Assembly (NCBI GenBank): GCA_934234185.1
Contig: CAKQHO010000074.1
Span: 1-16,796 of the forward strand
Length of the DNA: 16,796 nt
DNA from: an uncultured Psychrobacillus sp.
GTDB lineage: Bacteria > Bacillota > Bacilli > Bacillales_A > Planococcaceae
Direction of reading: 5' to 3'
Below the pieces are notes generated by a model. That model ran no database searches. It was not told the DNA's origin and saw only the letters and a program-made list of their open reading frames with translations. Made by a program: the position numbers and the translations under genes. Each line of letters starts with the position of its first letter. Within the stretch, counting starts at the first letter, position 1. Below, piece after piece: positions 6,870 to 13,782 of this stretch.

Positions 6870-6899
6870 ATTATAACGGAAAGAAAGAAAAAAGCACAG
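6870..6899 (-). promoter_or_regulatory. candidate promoter of mreBCD-minCD
   Basis: Minus-strand TATAAT, a perfect -10, at 6875-6870, in the gap between radC and mreB. The best-spaced -35 (18 bases) is CTGTGC at 6899-6894, which is weak. It would give an additional start for the shape and division genes, besides read-through from maf-radC, since no terminator is seen after radC. Confidence 0.45.
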
Positions 6900-6901
6900 T
6901 G

Positions 6902-7600
6902 TCACATATACCCCTTTTCTTTTAAGCTGATAAATTGATGGTCACCAATGATGACATGATCCAATAATTCAATACCCATAAGCTTTCCTGCTTCTAATAA
7001 ACGCTTAGTCACATCTATATCCTCCGCTGATGGGGTAGGATTACCTGAAGGATGATTGTGGGCACAAATAATGGAAGCTGCGGAACGTTTTACAGCCTCA
7101 CGAAATATTTCTCTCGGATGGACGATAGAGGCATTTAAAGAGCCAATGAAGATTGTTTGCTTGTGAAGGATTTGATTTTTAACATTTAAAAATAGCACGA
7201 CGAAATGCTCTTGTTGGAGGGATACCATATCGGGCATCAAATATGTGGCTGCGTCTTTTGGGGATCTAATCGTAAATTTTTCATTTGTTTGCTGTTGGGC
7301 AAGTCTCCTGCCCAACTCAACCGCTGCCAATAACTGAACAGCCTTCGCCTCACCAATGCCTTTTACTGACATCATTTCCTCTAGCGTGGCATTTTTCAGC
7401 TCCTGGATTTGTTCAAAGAAGGTAAGCACTCTATTTGCAAGATGAAGCACAGACTCTTGCTTAGTACCTGTTCTCAGTAAAATAGCAATTAGCTCCTGGT
7501 TAGAGAGACTTTCAGGTCCTTGCCTGATAAGTCTCTCTCTAGGTCTGTCTGCCATATGGACATCTCGAATCATCAGAGCTGGAGGGAGATTAAGAGACAT
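6902..7600 (-). CDS. radC: RadC family JAB/MPN-domain protein
   Basis: The 232-residue protein (YsxA in B. subtilis) has an N-terminal UPF0758 region with a helix-hairpin-helix-like stretch (VKGIGEAKAVQLLAAVELG, about 79-97) and a C-terminal JAB/MPN domain with a complete JAMM-type metal motif: His181, His183 and Asp194 in HNHPSGNPTPSAED. The historical link to DNA repair is not supported by later work and the cellular role of the family is unsettled. The start overlaps the maf stop by one base (TAATG) with AGGAGGGG just upstream, so it is coupled to maf. Position between maf and mreB is as in Bacillus. Confidence 0.95.
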   Translation of the reverse strand: MSLNLPPALMIRDVHMADRPRERLIRQGPESLSNQELIAILLRTGTKQESVLHLANRVLTFFEQIQELKNATLEEMMSVKGIGEAKAVQLLAAVELGRRLAQQQTNEKFTIRSPKDAATYLMPDMVSLQQEHFVVLFLNVKNQILHKQTIFIGSLNASIVHPREIFREAVKRSAASIICAHNHPSGNPTPSAEDIDVTKRLLEAGKLMGIELLDHVIIGDHQFISLKEKGYM

Positions 7601-8199
7601 TACATCCCCTCCTTTTCTATTTCTATTAGCTCAAGTGTTATAAGAGCATGGAACAATCTGCTTAGCGGCAAGCCAACCACATTGTTATAATCACCCTCAA
7701 TCTTCTCTACAAGCAATGCACCCATGCTCTGAATACCGTAGCCGCCTGCCTTATCAAGTGGATCCCCTGTTGCTACATAGGCATCTATCAGCTCTTCTGA
7801 AAGCTCGTAAAACTTTACATAAGTAATCTCAGAAAAACCTATACTTACACCCAGTCCTTCTAGAGACACACCTGTAATTACTCGATGCCACTTACCAGAT
7901 AATCTCCTTAGGTAGTCCCTCGCCTGCTCTCCATTAATGGGCTTGGACAACAAAAAGTCATCTAAGAAAACAGTGGTATCTGCTGCAATCACCAAGGCAT
8001 CCGGATTTTCATTTGCTACATGCTCCGCTTTCTTTTCTGCAATTAGCAATGCAAATTCCTCTGGAGTAGCCTTGCCTTCTATCTCTTCTTCCACCCCAGA
8101 CACTTGAATAGTAAATGGGATATTTAGCTTGCTTAAAAGCTCCTTCCTTCTAGGAGACTGACTTGCCAAAATAATTGGTACCTTTGTTTTTATTTTCAT
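7600..8199 (-). CDS. maf: Maf-family nucleoside triphosphate pyrophosphatase
   Basis: Maf proteins hydrolyse non-canonical or pyrimidine nucleoside triphosphates (dTTP/UTP class) to monophosphate and pyrophosphate, and overexpression blocks septation in B. subtilis. The 199-residue protein has the signature ILASQSPRRKELL at residues 10-22, the acidic site VIAADTTVFLDD (about 70-81), SGKWHRVITGVSL and DKAGGYGIQSMG. These fit the YhdE-like dTTP/UTP subgroup. ATG with GGAGG eight bases upstream. There are 95 bases between spoIIB and maf without a terminator; I see no convincing promoter there. Confidence 0.95.
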   Translation of the reverse strand: MKIKTKVPIILASQSPRRKELLSKLNIPFTIQVSGVEEEIEGKATPEEFALLIAEKKAEHVANENPDALVIAADTTVFLDDFLLSKPINGEQARDYLRRLSGKWHRVITGVSLEGLGVSIGFSEITYVKFYELSEELIDAYVATGDPLDKAGGYGIQSMGALLVEKIEGDYNNVVGLPLSRLFHALITLELIEIEKEGM

Positions 8200-8294
8200 C
8201 TTTCATTCCTCCTTTATAGGTAGCATACCGAAGAAATGAAGAAATGGAAATTGTGTTATAAAGAAGACTATTAGAATTTGAGGCTTTATTTAGG

Positions 8295-8942
8295 TTAAAA
8301 ACTTAATTTTATACAATTGTTCTTCTCCAAATAGTGTGTAAAAAGATGCAATCTCATCACAGAAGCACTGCTAGAAAACGTTGATATAGCTTGAACGATG
8401 CCAGGCAGGTCCTCTGGATACACCTCTTTGTCCGGCAATGAATCAAAATAATTTTTAGAGATAGATTCTTCATTTAAGGCAGTAAATACTTTTTGAACCT
8501 GTGCATTTTCACAACTACTGGTCGAAACATAAAATGTTTTAATGAAGGAGGGTAGCTCCTCCTGTTGAATGGCTGGAGCCTCACTCACAAACACGTCACT
8601 CCATACATAAAATTTCCCCTCTATTTGCACGATGCCTGCCTTTGCAAGGGATGGCTCCGTTGACATAAAGGACATGGCACTTTCCTTTGTCGTGAACATG
8701 CCATACTGTCTAGCCTTGAAGGATAAGTTAGGAGCAGCAACCACCTCAACGGTCTTATCCGGATCTTTCGTGTCAACTATTGTTTCCGGGGACTTATCCT
8801 CCTCTTTTTGTGCAGCTTCCTTTTCATTGGCTAAATTTAATAGGAGTCCAAATAACAAAACTCCAACCACTCCAATAATCACCCCTTGAGCCCCTGCTAA
8901 AAGGATTAATTTTTTCGGACTATTTCTTCTTCTAATTGGCAA
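8295..8942 (-). CDS. spoIIB: SpoIIB-like stage II sporulation protein with SPOR domain
   Basis: SpoIIB helps septal peptidoglycan thinning and engulfment during sporulation. The 215-residue product has a basic cytoplasmic N-terminus (MPIRRRNSPKK), one membrane segment (about 12-36), a charged Glu/Lys linker (38-68) and a region from about 70 to 118 that looks like a SPOR peptidoglycan-binding domain (QYGMFTTKESAMSFM, FYVWSDVFVS). A further C-terminal region of unknown fold follows, with two Cys. B. subtilis SpoIIB is longer (about 330 residues). The call rests on topology, the SPOR-like region and position between comC/pilD and maf. The start is TTG, with GAGGTGA five bases upstream; no ATG in frame precedes the membrane segment. 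Confidence 0.75.
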   Translation of the reverse strand: MPIRRRNSPKKLILLAGAQGVIIGVVGVLLFGLLLNLANEKEAAQKEEDKSPETIVDTKDPDKTVEVVAAPNLSFKARQYGMFTTKESAMSFMSTEPSLAKAGIVQIEGKFYVWSDVFVSEAPAIQQEELPSFIKTFYVSTSSCENAQVQKVFTALNEESISKNYFDSLPDKEVYPEDLPGIVQAISTFSSSASVMRLHLFTHYLEKNNCIKLSF

Positions 8943-8982
8943 CTATCTCACCTCGTTTTCTTCACCATAACATGAGGAAAAC

Positions 8983-9018
8983 AAAAAAGGACAAGACCCT
9001 TGTCGGCTTGTCCAAAAA
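8983..9018 (-). terminator. rho-independent terminator after pilD
   Basis: Seven-bp stem GGACAAG (8989-8995) with CTTGTCC (9007-9013), flanked by A/T runs on both sides; on the minus strand the hairpin is followed by TTTTTTG and further T. It lies ten bases or so past the pilD stop and closes the pilus operon before spoIIB. The flanking T run on the other side means it could also act in the opposite direction, but no plus-strand gene needs it. Confidence 0.88.
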
Positions 9019-9028
9019 ACTTATCTTC

Positions 9029-9787
9029 TTAATAAAACAAATTACTATACCAATCGACAATTGTACTTCCAAAGAAATAAGCAATAACAGCCGCAATTGC
9101 AATGGAAGGCCCAAAAGGTATCGGCGTCTTCCTTCCTTGCTTATTGACCCGTAAAGTAATAATTCCAATGACAGTTCCTATAAGCGAGGCAATAAATAGC
9201 GTAAGCAAGGTAGGTATCGTGCCTAAAACCAAGCCTATTACAAAGAACAGCTTGATATCGCCGCCCCCCATACCACCTTTTGAGATAACGGCAATGAGGA
9301 AAAGAACCCCGAACCCTACAACCGCTCCGAGGATACTATCCCACCAAGGGTTAAGTGGGCTTAAAATTCGCCCTATAATAAGCGGGGCTAAAAAGAATAA
9401 AAGAATTTTGTCTGGAATTAGCATATATGCAATATCAGAGACCGTAATAATTACCAAGAGCGAGATAAACAACAACGCAACTATTAGCTCTATAGAAAAT
9501 CCAAACCGCCAATATGCCAATGCAAAAAGCAACCCTGTAAGCAGCTCCATCACCGGATAAATCCAACTAATTTTAGTTCCACATCCATTACATTTCCCTT
9601 TCAAGAAAATATAAGAGAAAACAGGCACCAGTTCCTTGGCCATTAGATTCCGATCACATGTTTTACAATGTGAGGGCGGTTTGATGATGGACTCCTTCAG
9701 GGGAACACGCAAGCCAACTACATTGTAGAAGGAGCCGAAGACCAGACCGTAGATAAAAATAAACGATACTATTAAGATTTCCATCAT
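9029..9787 (-). CDS. pilD: prepilin peptidase / N-methyltransferase (PilD/ComC)
   Basis: This membrane aspartic protease (A24 family) cleaves the leader of class III prepilins after Gly and methylates the new N-terminus. The 252-residue protein has the N-terminal methyltransferase-type region with FGSFYNVVGLRVPL, two zinc CxxC pairs (Cys41/44 and Cys66/69), and the peptidase core with catalytic aspartates in SDIAYMLIPD (Asp118) and GGGDIK (Asp177), the GxGD motif. About seven membrane segments. It sits where B. subtilis has comC, but as the last gene of a pilus operon, so it may process both PilA here and ComG pseudopilins elsewhere. Two adjacent ATG codons overlap the pilO stop; the second is better spaced from GGAG. 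Confidence 0.95.
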   Translation of the reverse strand: MMEILIVSFIFIYGLVFGSFYNVVGLRVPLKESIIKPPSHCKTCDRNLMAKELVPVFSYIFLKGKCNGCGTKISWIYPVMELLTGLLFALAYWRFGFSIELIVALLFISLLVIITVSDIAYMLIPDKILLFFLAPLIIGRILSPLNPWWDSILGAVVGFGVLFLIAVISKGGMGGGDIKLFFVIGLVLGTIPTLLTLFIASLIGTVIGIITLRVNKQGRKTPIPFGPSIAIAAVIAYFFGSTIVDWYSNLFY

Positions 9788-10431
9788 TATTCTCCATCAT
9801 AGAAGAAGGTAGTGATTTGAACACTACTAGCGAGACCCTCTTCGCTAGTAGAAAGTGTTATTTGATCCACTTTTATCACTCGTTCTACTGATTCCATTTC
9901 ATTGATAAATAATAGTAAGCTATTATAATCTTTCGTCAAAATATTTACATTAAAAGTAAGAAGCTTCAACTCATATGGTAAAGAAAGGTTTGCAACAGGA
10001 GAAACCGGAACATCATCTCCACTTTCTTCATCTGTCGGAGCAGACTCCTCCTCGCTAGTTCCACTAGTTACAAGTTCCGTTTCAGCAACAACCGAATCAT
10101 AATTATTGAAAGTGATAGTTTGAACTGTTGCGTCACTTGTTGCTTTAACACTTTCTAATAAAAGGAGGATTTTTTCAAGTTCTCTTTCCAAAGGAACCTT
10201 TGAATGAAGGGTATCTATATCTCTTTCTTCCTCTTTTTCCGAATTAGCACTAGCTAATCCTGATTCTAAGATCGCAACCTCGCTTTCCACACTACTCAAG
10301 CTGGTTTCTATTAAGCTTTTTTCAGCTAGCAACGGATTAATAAAATAGAAGTAAATCGCAGCCAAAATAACCACGAGAAAAGCCACTAAAAGGAGGCTCG
10401 CCGTTTTTTTATTACTTACCAATTCATTCAC
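9787..10431 (-). CDS. pilO: type IV pilus inner-membrane protein PilO
   Basis: PilO pairs with PilN in the inner-membrane alignment complex that connects the cytoplasmic PilM ring to the extracellular pilus. The protein of about 214 residues has a short cytoplasmic start (MNELVSNKK), one membrane segment (about 11-31), a coiled coil (about 38-95) and a C-terminal alpha/beta domain (about 140-214, YELKLLTFNVNI) with the PilO pattern of a short-helix ferredoxin-like fold. An acidic linker (EEESAPTDEESGDD) separates them. I chose the GTG at 10431, eight bases after GGAGG within the end of pilN; an in-frame ATG six codons earlier (10449) would contain that ribosome binding site. Identity is inferred from topology and order after pilM and pilN. 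Confidence 0.85.
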   Translation of the reverse strand: MNELVSNKKTASLLLVAFLVVILAAIYFYFINPLLAEKSLIETSLSSVESEVAILESGLASANSEKEEERDIDTLHSKVPLERELEKILLLLESVKATSDATVQTITFNNYDSVVAETELVTSGTSEEESAPTDEESGDDVPVSPVANLSLPYELKLLTFNVNILTKDYNSLLLFINEMESVERVIKVDQITLSTSEEGLASSVQITTFFYDGE

Positions 10432-10978
10432 GAGAACCACCTCCAGCATTTAAAAAAGCTTGATCCAACGTAAGACTATATCTTACAGAATAAAAAGGTG
10501 CTGCACCTTCCTCTTGAACCAAGGTTGCCTCCTCTACTTTTACATCTTGAAAATAATCGCTACCCACCAGTTTTACAAGCAGATCGGAGGATACACCCAA
10601 TGAGGTCATTTCAGCTGTAATAACAAGTCCTGTATTCGAAAAATCAAAGCCTACAAGCTCCGCATTTCCAACCTGTTTCATGACTTCCTTTAGAAGTGGC
10701 GTAACAGGGAAAGATATACTCTCCACAAAGTCTACTGCAGTCTCATAAGTTCCCTCTACTTGCATACCTTCCGAGCTTGCTTGTAATACCAATGCATCTC
10801 TATAAGCTGATATCTCTTCCTCCTGTTTTCCTAAGGTAGAAATTTCGTTCTTTAAAGAAAATAAGTAAAATATTATTACTAGTATTAGTAAAACAACACT
10901 AGCCCCTCCAAGTAGTAAAAGGATCTTTTGGGACCGCTTCCGTTCAGATGGAGACAGTAAATTAATTTCAGGTACCAC
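10424..10978 (-). CDS. pilN: type IV pilus inner-membrane protein PilN
   Basis: PilN anchors PilM at the membrane through its extreme N-terminus and pairs with PilO outside. The 184-residue protein begins MVPEINLLSPSERKR, a clear version of the conserved INLLP-type PilM-binding motif. A membrane segment follows (about 20-42), then a short coiled coil (44-70) and a C-terminal alpha/beta domain (about 82-175, LVGFDFSNTGLVITAEM). The start is GTG, overlapping the pilM TAG stop by one base, so translation is probably coupled. The end of the gene overlaps pilO by eight bases. Confidence 0.9.
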   Translation of the reverse strand: MVPEINLLSPSERKRSQKILLLLGGASVVLLILVIIFYLFSLKNEISTLGKQEEEISAYRDALVLQASSEGMQVEGTYETAVDFVESISFPVTPLLKEVMKQVGNAELVGFDFSNTGLVITAEMTSLGVSSDLLVKLVGSDYFQDVKVEEATLVQEEGAAPFYSVRYSLTLDQAFLNAGGGSRE

Positions 10979-11937
10979 TACTTAGCCTCCTTTAAAGCAA
11001 GACCTAACAATGGGATAAACTTCCCTTGAATAGTCGGGAATATTTCAGTTCCCACGTCTTTTATAGGAGTGGTGTAATTCGCTCTTAGCTCTTTTTTTAT
11101 AAATGGAATCTCAGGAGAGTCACCCAGCACTATTATTTCATCTACTGCTTTCTCCCCCTTGTATAAAGAAAATCGATAAAAATTTAAAATACGATCAATT
11201 TCAGCTATTTGATCAATTATTTGATTTCTATATTCTTCTATATCATTCTCATAGAACATTTCCAATTCGTCATTATTTTGTCGAATATTCCACTTACTCC
11301 AGTCATTATCCAATGATTGATATCTTAAAAACTCTAGCTTCCCAGAAGTATAAATACTAATAGATACACCAGAAATGGACCAATCTGCTATTAAATAACT
11401 TTTCTTTTCAGTAAAACAATTATTTTTCTCTAAAAAACGAATGGTTGACAGGCTTCTTATATCAGCTATCACAGGATGTAGCGAGCTATCACTAAATAGT
11501 TCGGATAACTTATTTACCTCTTCATAAGGTGCCGCAAATAATGTTGCCTCCCCATCATTAGGCTTATCATCAAAAACGTCTATAAGTGGCTGGGAAAAAG
11601 GTAAATGAATGGAACGCCCTAGCTCCATTTGAACATATCCTTTTAATTGGATATTATCCATTTCTTTTGGGTGTACAAAAGATTTCATCATTACTGCACT
11701 GTCAGGAGCAAAGAAGCGAACATCATATCGTTTAATCCCCCATTCCTTTACAGCATCCTTCAACAACTCAAAAAAAGCCATTTCATCCTTAACGATGTCA
11801 CCTTCCATGATCCCAAAAGGAATGAGTCTTTCCTTCACTTGAGCTTGCTCAATGCTTCCACCATTCCATATGATTGCTCGAAGGACATATTCATTGACTT
11901 CAAGAGCAACGAAACGCTTCTTCTTGCTTTTAAACAC
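10978..11937 (-). CDS. pilM: PilM-like actin-fold type IV pilus assembly protein
   Basis: PilM is a cytoplasmic actin-like protein that binds the N-terminus of PilN and couples the motors to the envelope complex. The 319-residue protein sits directly before pilN and has the FtsA/PilM-like layout. The nucleotide-binding motifs are degenerate: the N-terminal strand pair reads FVALEVNEYVLRAIIWNG where PilM has GLDIGssslK, the second phosphate motif reads LIADWSISGVSISIYTSG without DIG, and the adenosine motif reads VLGDSPEIPFIKKEL without the GG pair. It may bind nucleotide weakly or not at all. The start is GTG at 11937, seven bases after AGGGGG; an overlapping ATG is out of frame. Identity is mainly from context. 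Confidence 0.82.
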   Translation of the reverse strand: MFKSKKKRFVALEVNEYVLRAIIWNGGSIEQAQVKERLIPFGIMEGDIVKDEMAFFELLKDAVKEWGIKRYDVRFFAPDSAVMMKSFVHPKEMDNIQLKGYVQMELGRSIHLPFSQPLIDVFDDKPNDGEATLFAAPYEEVNKLSELFSDSSLHPVIADIRSLSTIRFLEKNNCFTEKKSYLIADWSISGVSISIYTSGKLEFLRYQSLDNDWSKWNIRQNNDELEMFYENDIEEYRNQIIDQIAEIDRILNFYRFSLYKGEKAVDEIIVLGDSPEIPFIKKELRANYTTPIKDVGTEIFPTIQGKFIPLLGLALKEAK

Positions 11938-11981
11938 ATCTTTTCCCCCTAAATAAAATTAATTAAGGCTTATCCTCACGT

Positions 11982-12010
11982 TTCATAAAATGAACCTTTC
12001 ATTCTATCAA
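11982..12010 (-). promoter_or_regulatory. candidate internal promoter for pilMNOD
   Basis: Minus-strand TTGATA (12010-12005) and TATGAA (11987-11982) separated by 17 bases, just below the hairpin that follows pilA and 45 bases upstream of the pilM start. It would let pilMNOD be expressed apart from pilBTCA. Good spacing and a 5/6 match for the -35; the -10 matches only 4/6. Confidence 0.4.
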
Positions 12011-12033
12011 GCTTGGGGATAATTTAAAGTATT

Positions 12034-12059
12034 GCCAGCAACCTTGATGGGCTGCTGGC
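12034..12059 (-). terminator. strong hairpin after the pilin gene (partial terminator or mRNA stabiliser)
   Basis: Inverted repeat with ten-base arms, GCCAGCAACC (12034-12043) and GGCTGCTGGC (12050-12059), nine Watson-Crick pairs and one G-U, with a six-base loop. It starts eight bases beyond the pilA stop codon. The minus strand after it reads AATACTTTAAATT, which is not a proper U tract, so full termination is doubtful. A 3' hairpin that partly terminates or protects the pilin mRNA would raise PilA over the downstream PilMNOD. Confidence 0.6.
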
Positions 12060-12066
12060 TTAATTA

Positions 12067-12543
12067 TTATTTAGTCATTGCTGCGTTTAATTCAGCTTCT
12101 GTTAGCGTTGTTTTATTAACACCAAATTTGGTTTTATTTTTAATATTTGCTAAATCACCATATGTTATTTTCCAAGTACCTTCAGTTTTAACTACTAAAT
12201 CTCCTGTAGCTACTGAAACACCTTCTACATATTGATCTAAAGTCGCTTTATTACAGGAGTAATCTCCTGATTTACCATCACCACACGACCCATCAGTTGC
12301 AGCCAGCTTAGCACCACTTAATACCGTTGAAGCATTTGCAAGAATAGCTTTATCTCGTGAATTATTAATAATATTTCCAATAGAAGGCACAGCAATTGCT
12401 GCTACGATAGCCAAGATTACAATAACTGCTAAAAGCTCTACTAAAGTTAAACCCTTTTGATTTTTAAATAATTTCGTCATTTTTTTCATTTTCATCTTCT
12501 CCCCTAAAGTTGTTATATTTGTTAAATTCATATTTTTCATCAT
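12067..12543 (-). CDS. pilA: type IV major pilin precursor (PilA-like)
   Basis: Structural subunit of the pilus. The class III signal is unmistakable: KNQKG followed by LTLVELLAVIVILAIVAAIA, with cleavage after Gly31 and Glu at mature position 5. The hydrophobic helix is about 20 residues, then a Gly/Ser/Lys-rich globular part with Cys87 and Cys97, which could form a disulfide loop. Mature length about 127. Two starts are possible. The ATG at 12543 lies nine bases from AAAGGAGGTG and gives a 31-residue leader. An internal ATG at 12489 lies nine bases from GGGGAG and gives a 13-residue leader. It is the only pilin gene in the operon, between pilC and pilM. Strong ribosome binding and a downstream hairpin suit an abundant product. 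Confidence 0.93.
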   Translation of the reverse strand: MMKNMNLTNITTLGEKMKMKKMTKLFKNQKGLTLVELLAVIVILAIVAAIAVPSIGNIINNSRDKAILANASTVLSGAKLAATDGSCGDGKSGDYSCNKATLDQYVEGVSVATGDLVVKTEGTWKITYGDLANIKNKTKFGVNKTTLTEAELNAAMTK

Positions 12544-12550
12544 GACTTTT

Positions 12551-12560
12551 CACCTCCTTT
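12551..12560 (-). promoter_or_regulatory. near-perfect ribosome binding site of the pilin gene
   Basis: AAAGGAGGTG on the minus strand, the strongest Shine-Dalgarno sequence in the pilus operon, nine bases before the ATG at 12543. It favours use of the upstream start and the long leader. Confidence 0.75.
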
Positions 12561-12576
12561 AAATGGACTTTTAAAA

Positions 12577-13782
12577 TTAGATTTGTTCATACATACTAAA
12601 CATCGGAACCATAATCGCCATTACAATCGTACCGACTACTGCAGCCAGGAATACAATCATTAACGGCTCGATTAAAGACTTCAGTGTATCTACTGTGCGA
12701 TCTACATCGTCTTCATAAAAAATAGCAATTTTCTCTAGCATGTAATCTAGAGATCCTGTTTGCTCACCTATAGCAGTCATTTGTGTTACAAGCGGCGGGA
12801 AAATCCAGCTTTTCTCTAATGGAGCTGATAAGGTGCTACCCTGCTCCAAACTTACTTTCGCCTCTTTAACTACTCTACTGACCACTGGATTCCCAATCAC
12901 CTTCTCCACTATAGTCAAGGCCTGCAAGACTGGAACGGCGCTACTAAATAACGATGATAATGTTCTCGTCATTCTAGCAATGGCTGACTTTTGAAGAAGC
13001 TTTCCGAAAATAGGCATCTTCAAGAGTACTAAATTTACGGAGTAATTAAATTGTGTATTGTTCTTATAAAAATAACCAAAAGCTGCCACAACCCCAACTA
13101 TCAAAATCAACAGTATATACCAGAAGGATTGGAGGAACTCGCTAAAGCTCATAACTACTTTTGTAATAAGTGGTAGCTCAGCACCCATTTCATCAAACAT
13201 CGTAACGAACTGAGGGACAATCGTTAGCATTAAAAAAGCTGCAACAATTATAGTCATAAACAAAAGAATAATTGGATAAGCCATGGTAGATTGGACTTTT
13301 TTCTTTAGCTTAAACTGCTTCTCATAGGAAAATGCCAGTCTATCTAATGCTTCATCCAAATTTCCTGTAACTTCTCCAGCACGAATCATATTAACAAATA
13401 AAGAAGGAAATATTTTTGGGCTCTTTGCTGTGGCCTCCGAAAATGTCAGACCAGTTCTTACATCCTCTTCTACTTCACGTAACCCTTTTTTTAGAGACTT
13501 ACTAGGGGTTTGTTCTGCTAGTATTCTAGTTGCCTCAATAATGGAAATTCCTGCTCTTATTAATGTCGCAAACTGCCTACAATAAACAACAAAATCTTCA
13601 TTTTTAACCTTCTCACCTAGTGAAAGCTCTTTATGGAGAATACTATTAGACTCCTGAAGCTCTCTCGGATTAACTCCATCTAAGCGAAGCTTCGTAATAG
13701 CTGCCTGCTTGTTGGGAGCATCAATAATCCCTTTTTTTATCTTTCCTTCTACCGTTCTGCCATTATATTTAAATACCACCAT
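12577..13782 (-). CDS. pilC: type IV pilus platform protein PilC
   Basis: PilC is the inner-membrane platform on which the ATPases act to move pilins in and out of the fibre. The 401-residue protein has the two GspF/PilC repeats (about 70-190 and 273-395), each ending in long membrane segments: VQSTMAYPIILLFMTIIVAAF, near 164-186, WYILLILIVGVVAAFGY near 216-234, and LMIVFLAAVVGTIVMAIMVP at the C-terminus. The family motif IRAGEVTGNLDEAL is in the first repeat and TAIGEQTGSLDYML in the second. The ATG at 13782 overlaps the pilT stop by one base (TGATG) with AGGTGAG upstream; an in-frame TTG one codon earlier is unlikely. Confidence 0.96.
   Translation of the reverse strand: MVVFKYNGRTVEGKIKKGIIDAPNKQAAITKLRLDGVNPRELQESNSILHKELSLGEKVKNEDFVVYCRQFATLIRAGISIIEATRILAEQTPSKSLKKGLREVEEDVRTGLTFSEATAKSPKIFPSLFVNMIRAGEVTGNLDEALDRLAFSYEKQFKLKKKVQSTMAYPIILLFMTIIVAAFLMLTIVPQFVTMFDEMGAELPLITKVVMSFSEFLQSFWYILLILIVGVVAAFGYFYKNNTQFNYSVNLVLLKMPIFGKLLQKSAIARMTRTLSSLFSSAVPVLQALTIVEKVIGNPVVSRVVKEAKVSLEQGSTLSAPLEKSWIFPPLVTQMTAIGEQTGSLDYMLEKIAIFYEDDVDRTVDTLKSLIEPLMIVFLAAVVGTIVMAIMVPMFSMYEQI

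Noticed and set aside
8200..8294. Possible promoter between spoIIB and maf (TATAAC, TATGCT)
   Set aside because: No acceptable -35 at 16-18 bases for either -10 candidate.
11940..12030. Tiny open frames of seven or eight codons between pilA and pilM
   Set aside because: Too short, without ribosome binding sites, and better explained as part of the untranslated spacer with a promoter.
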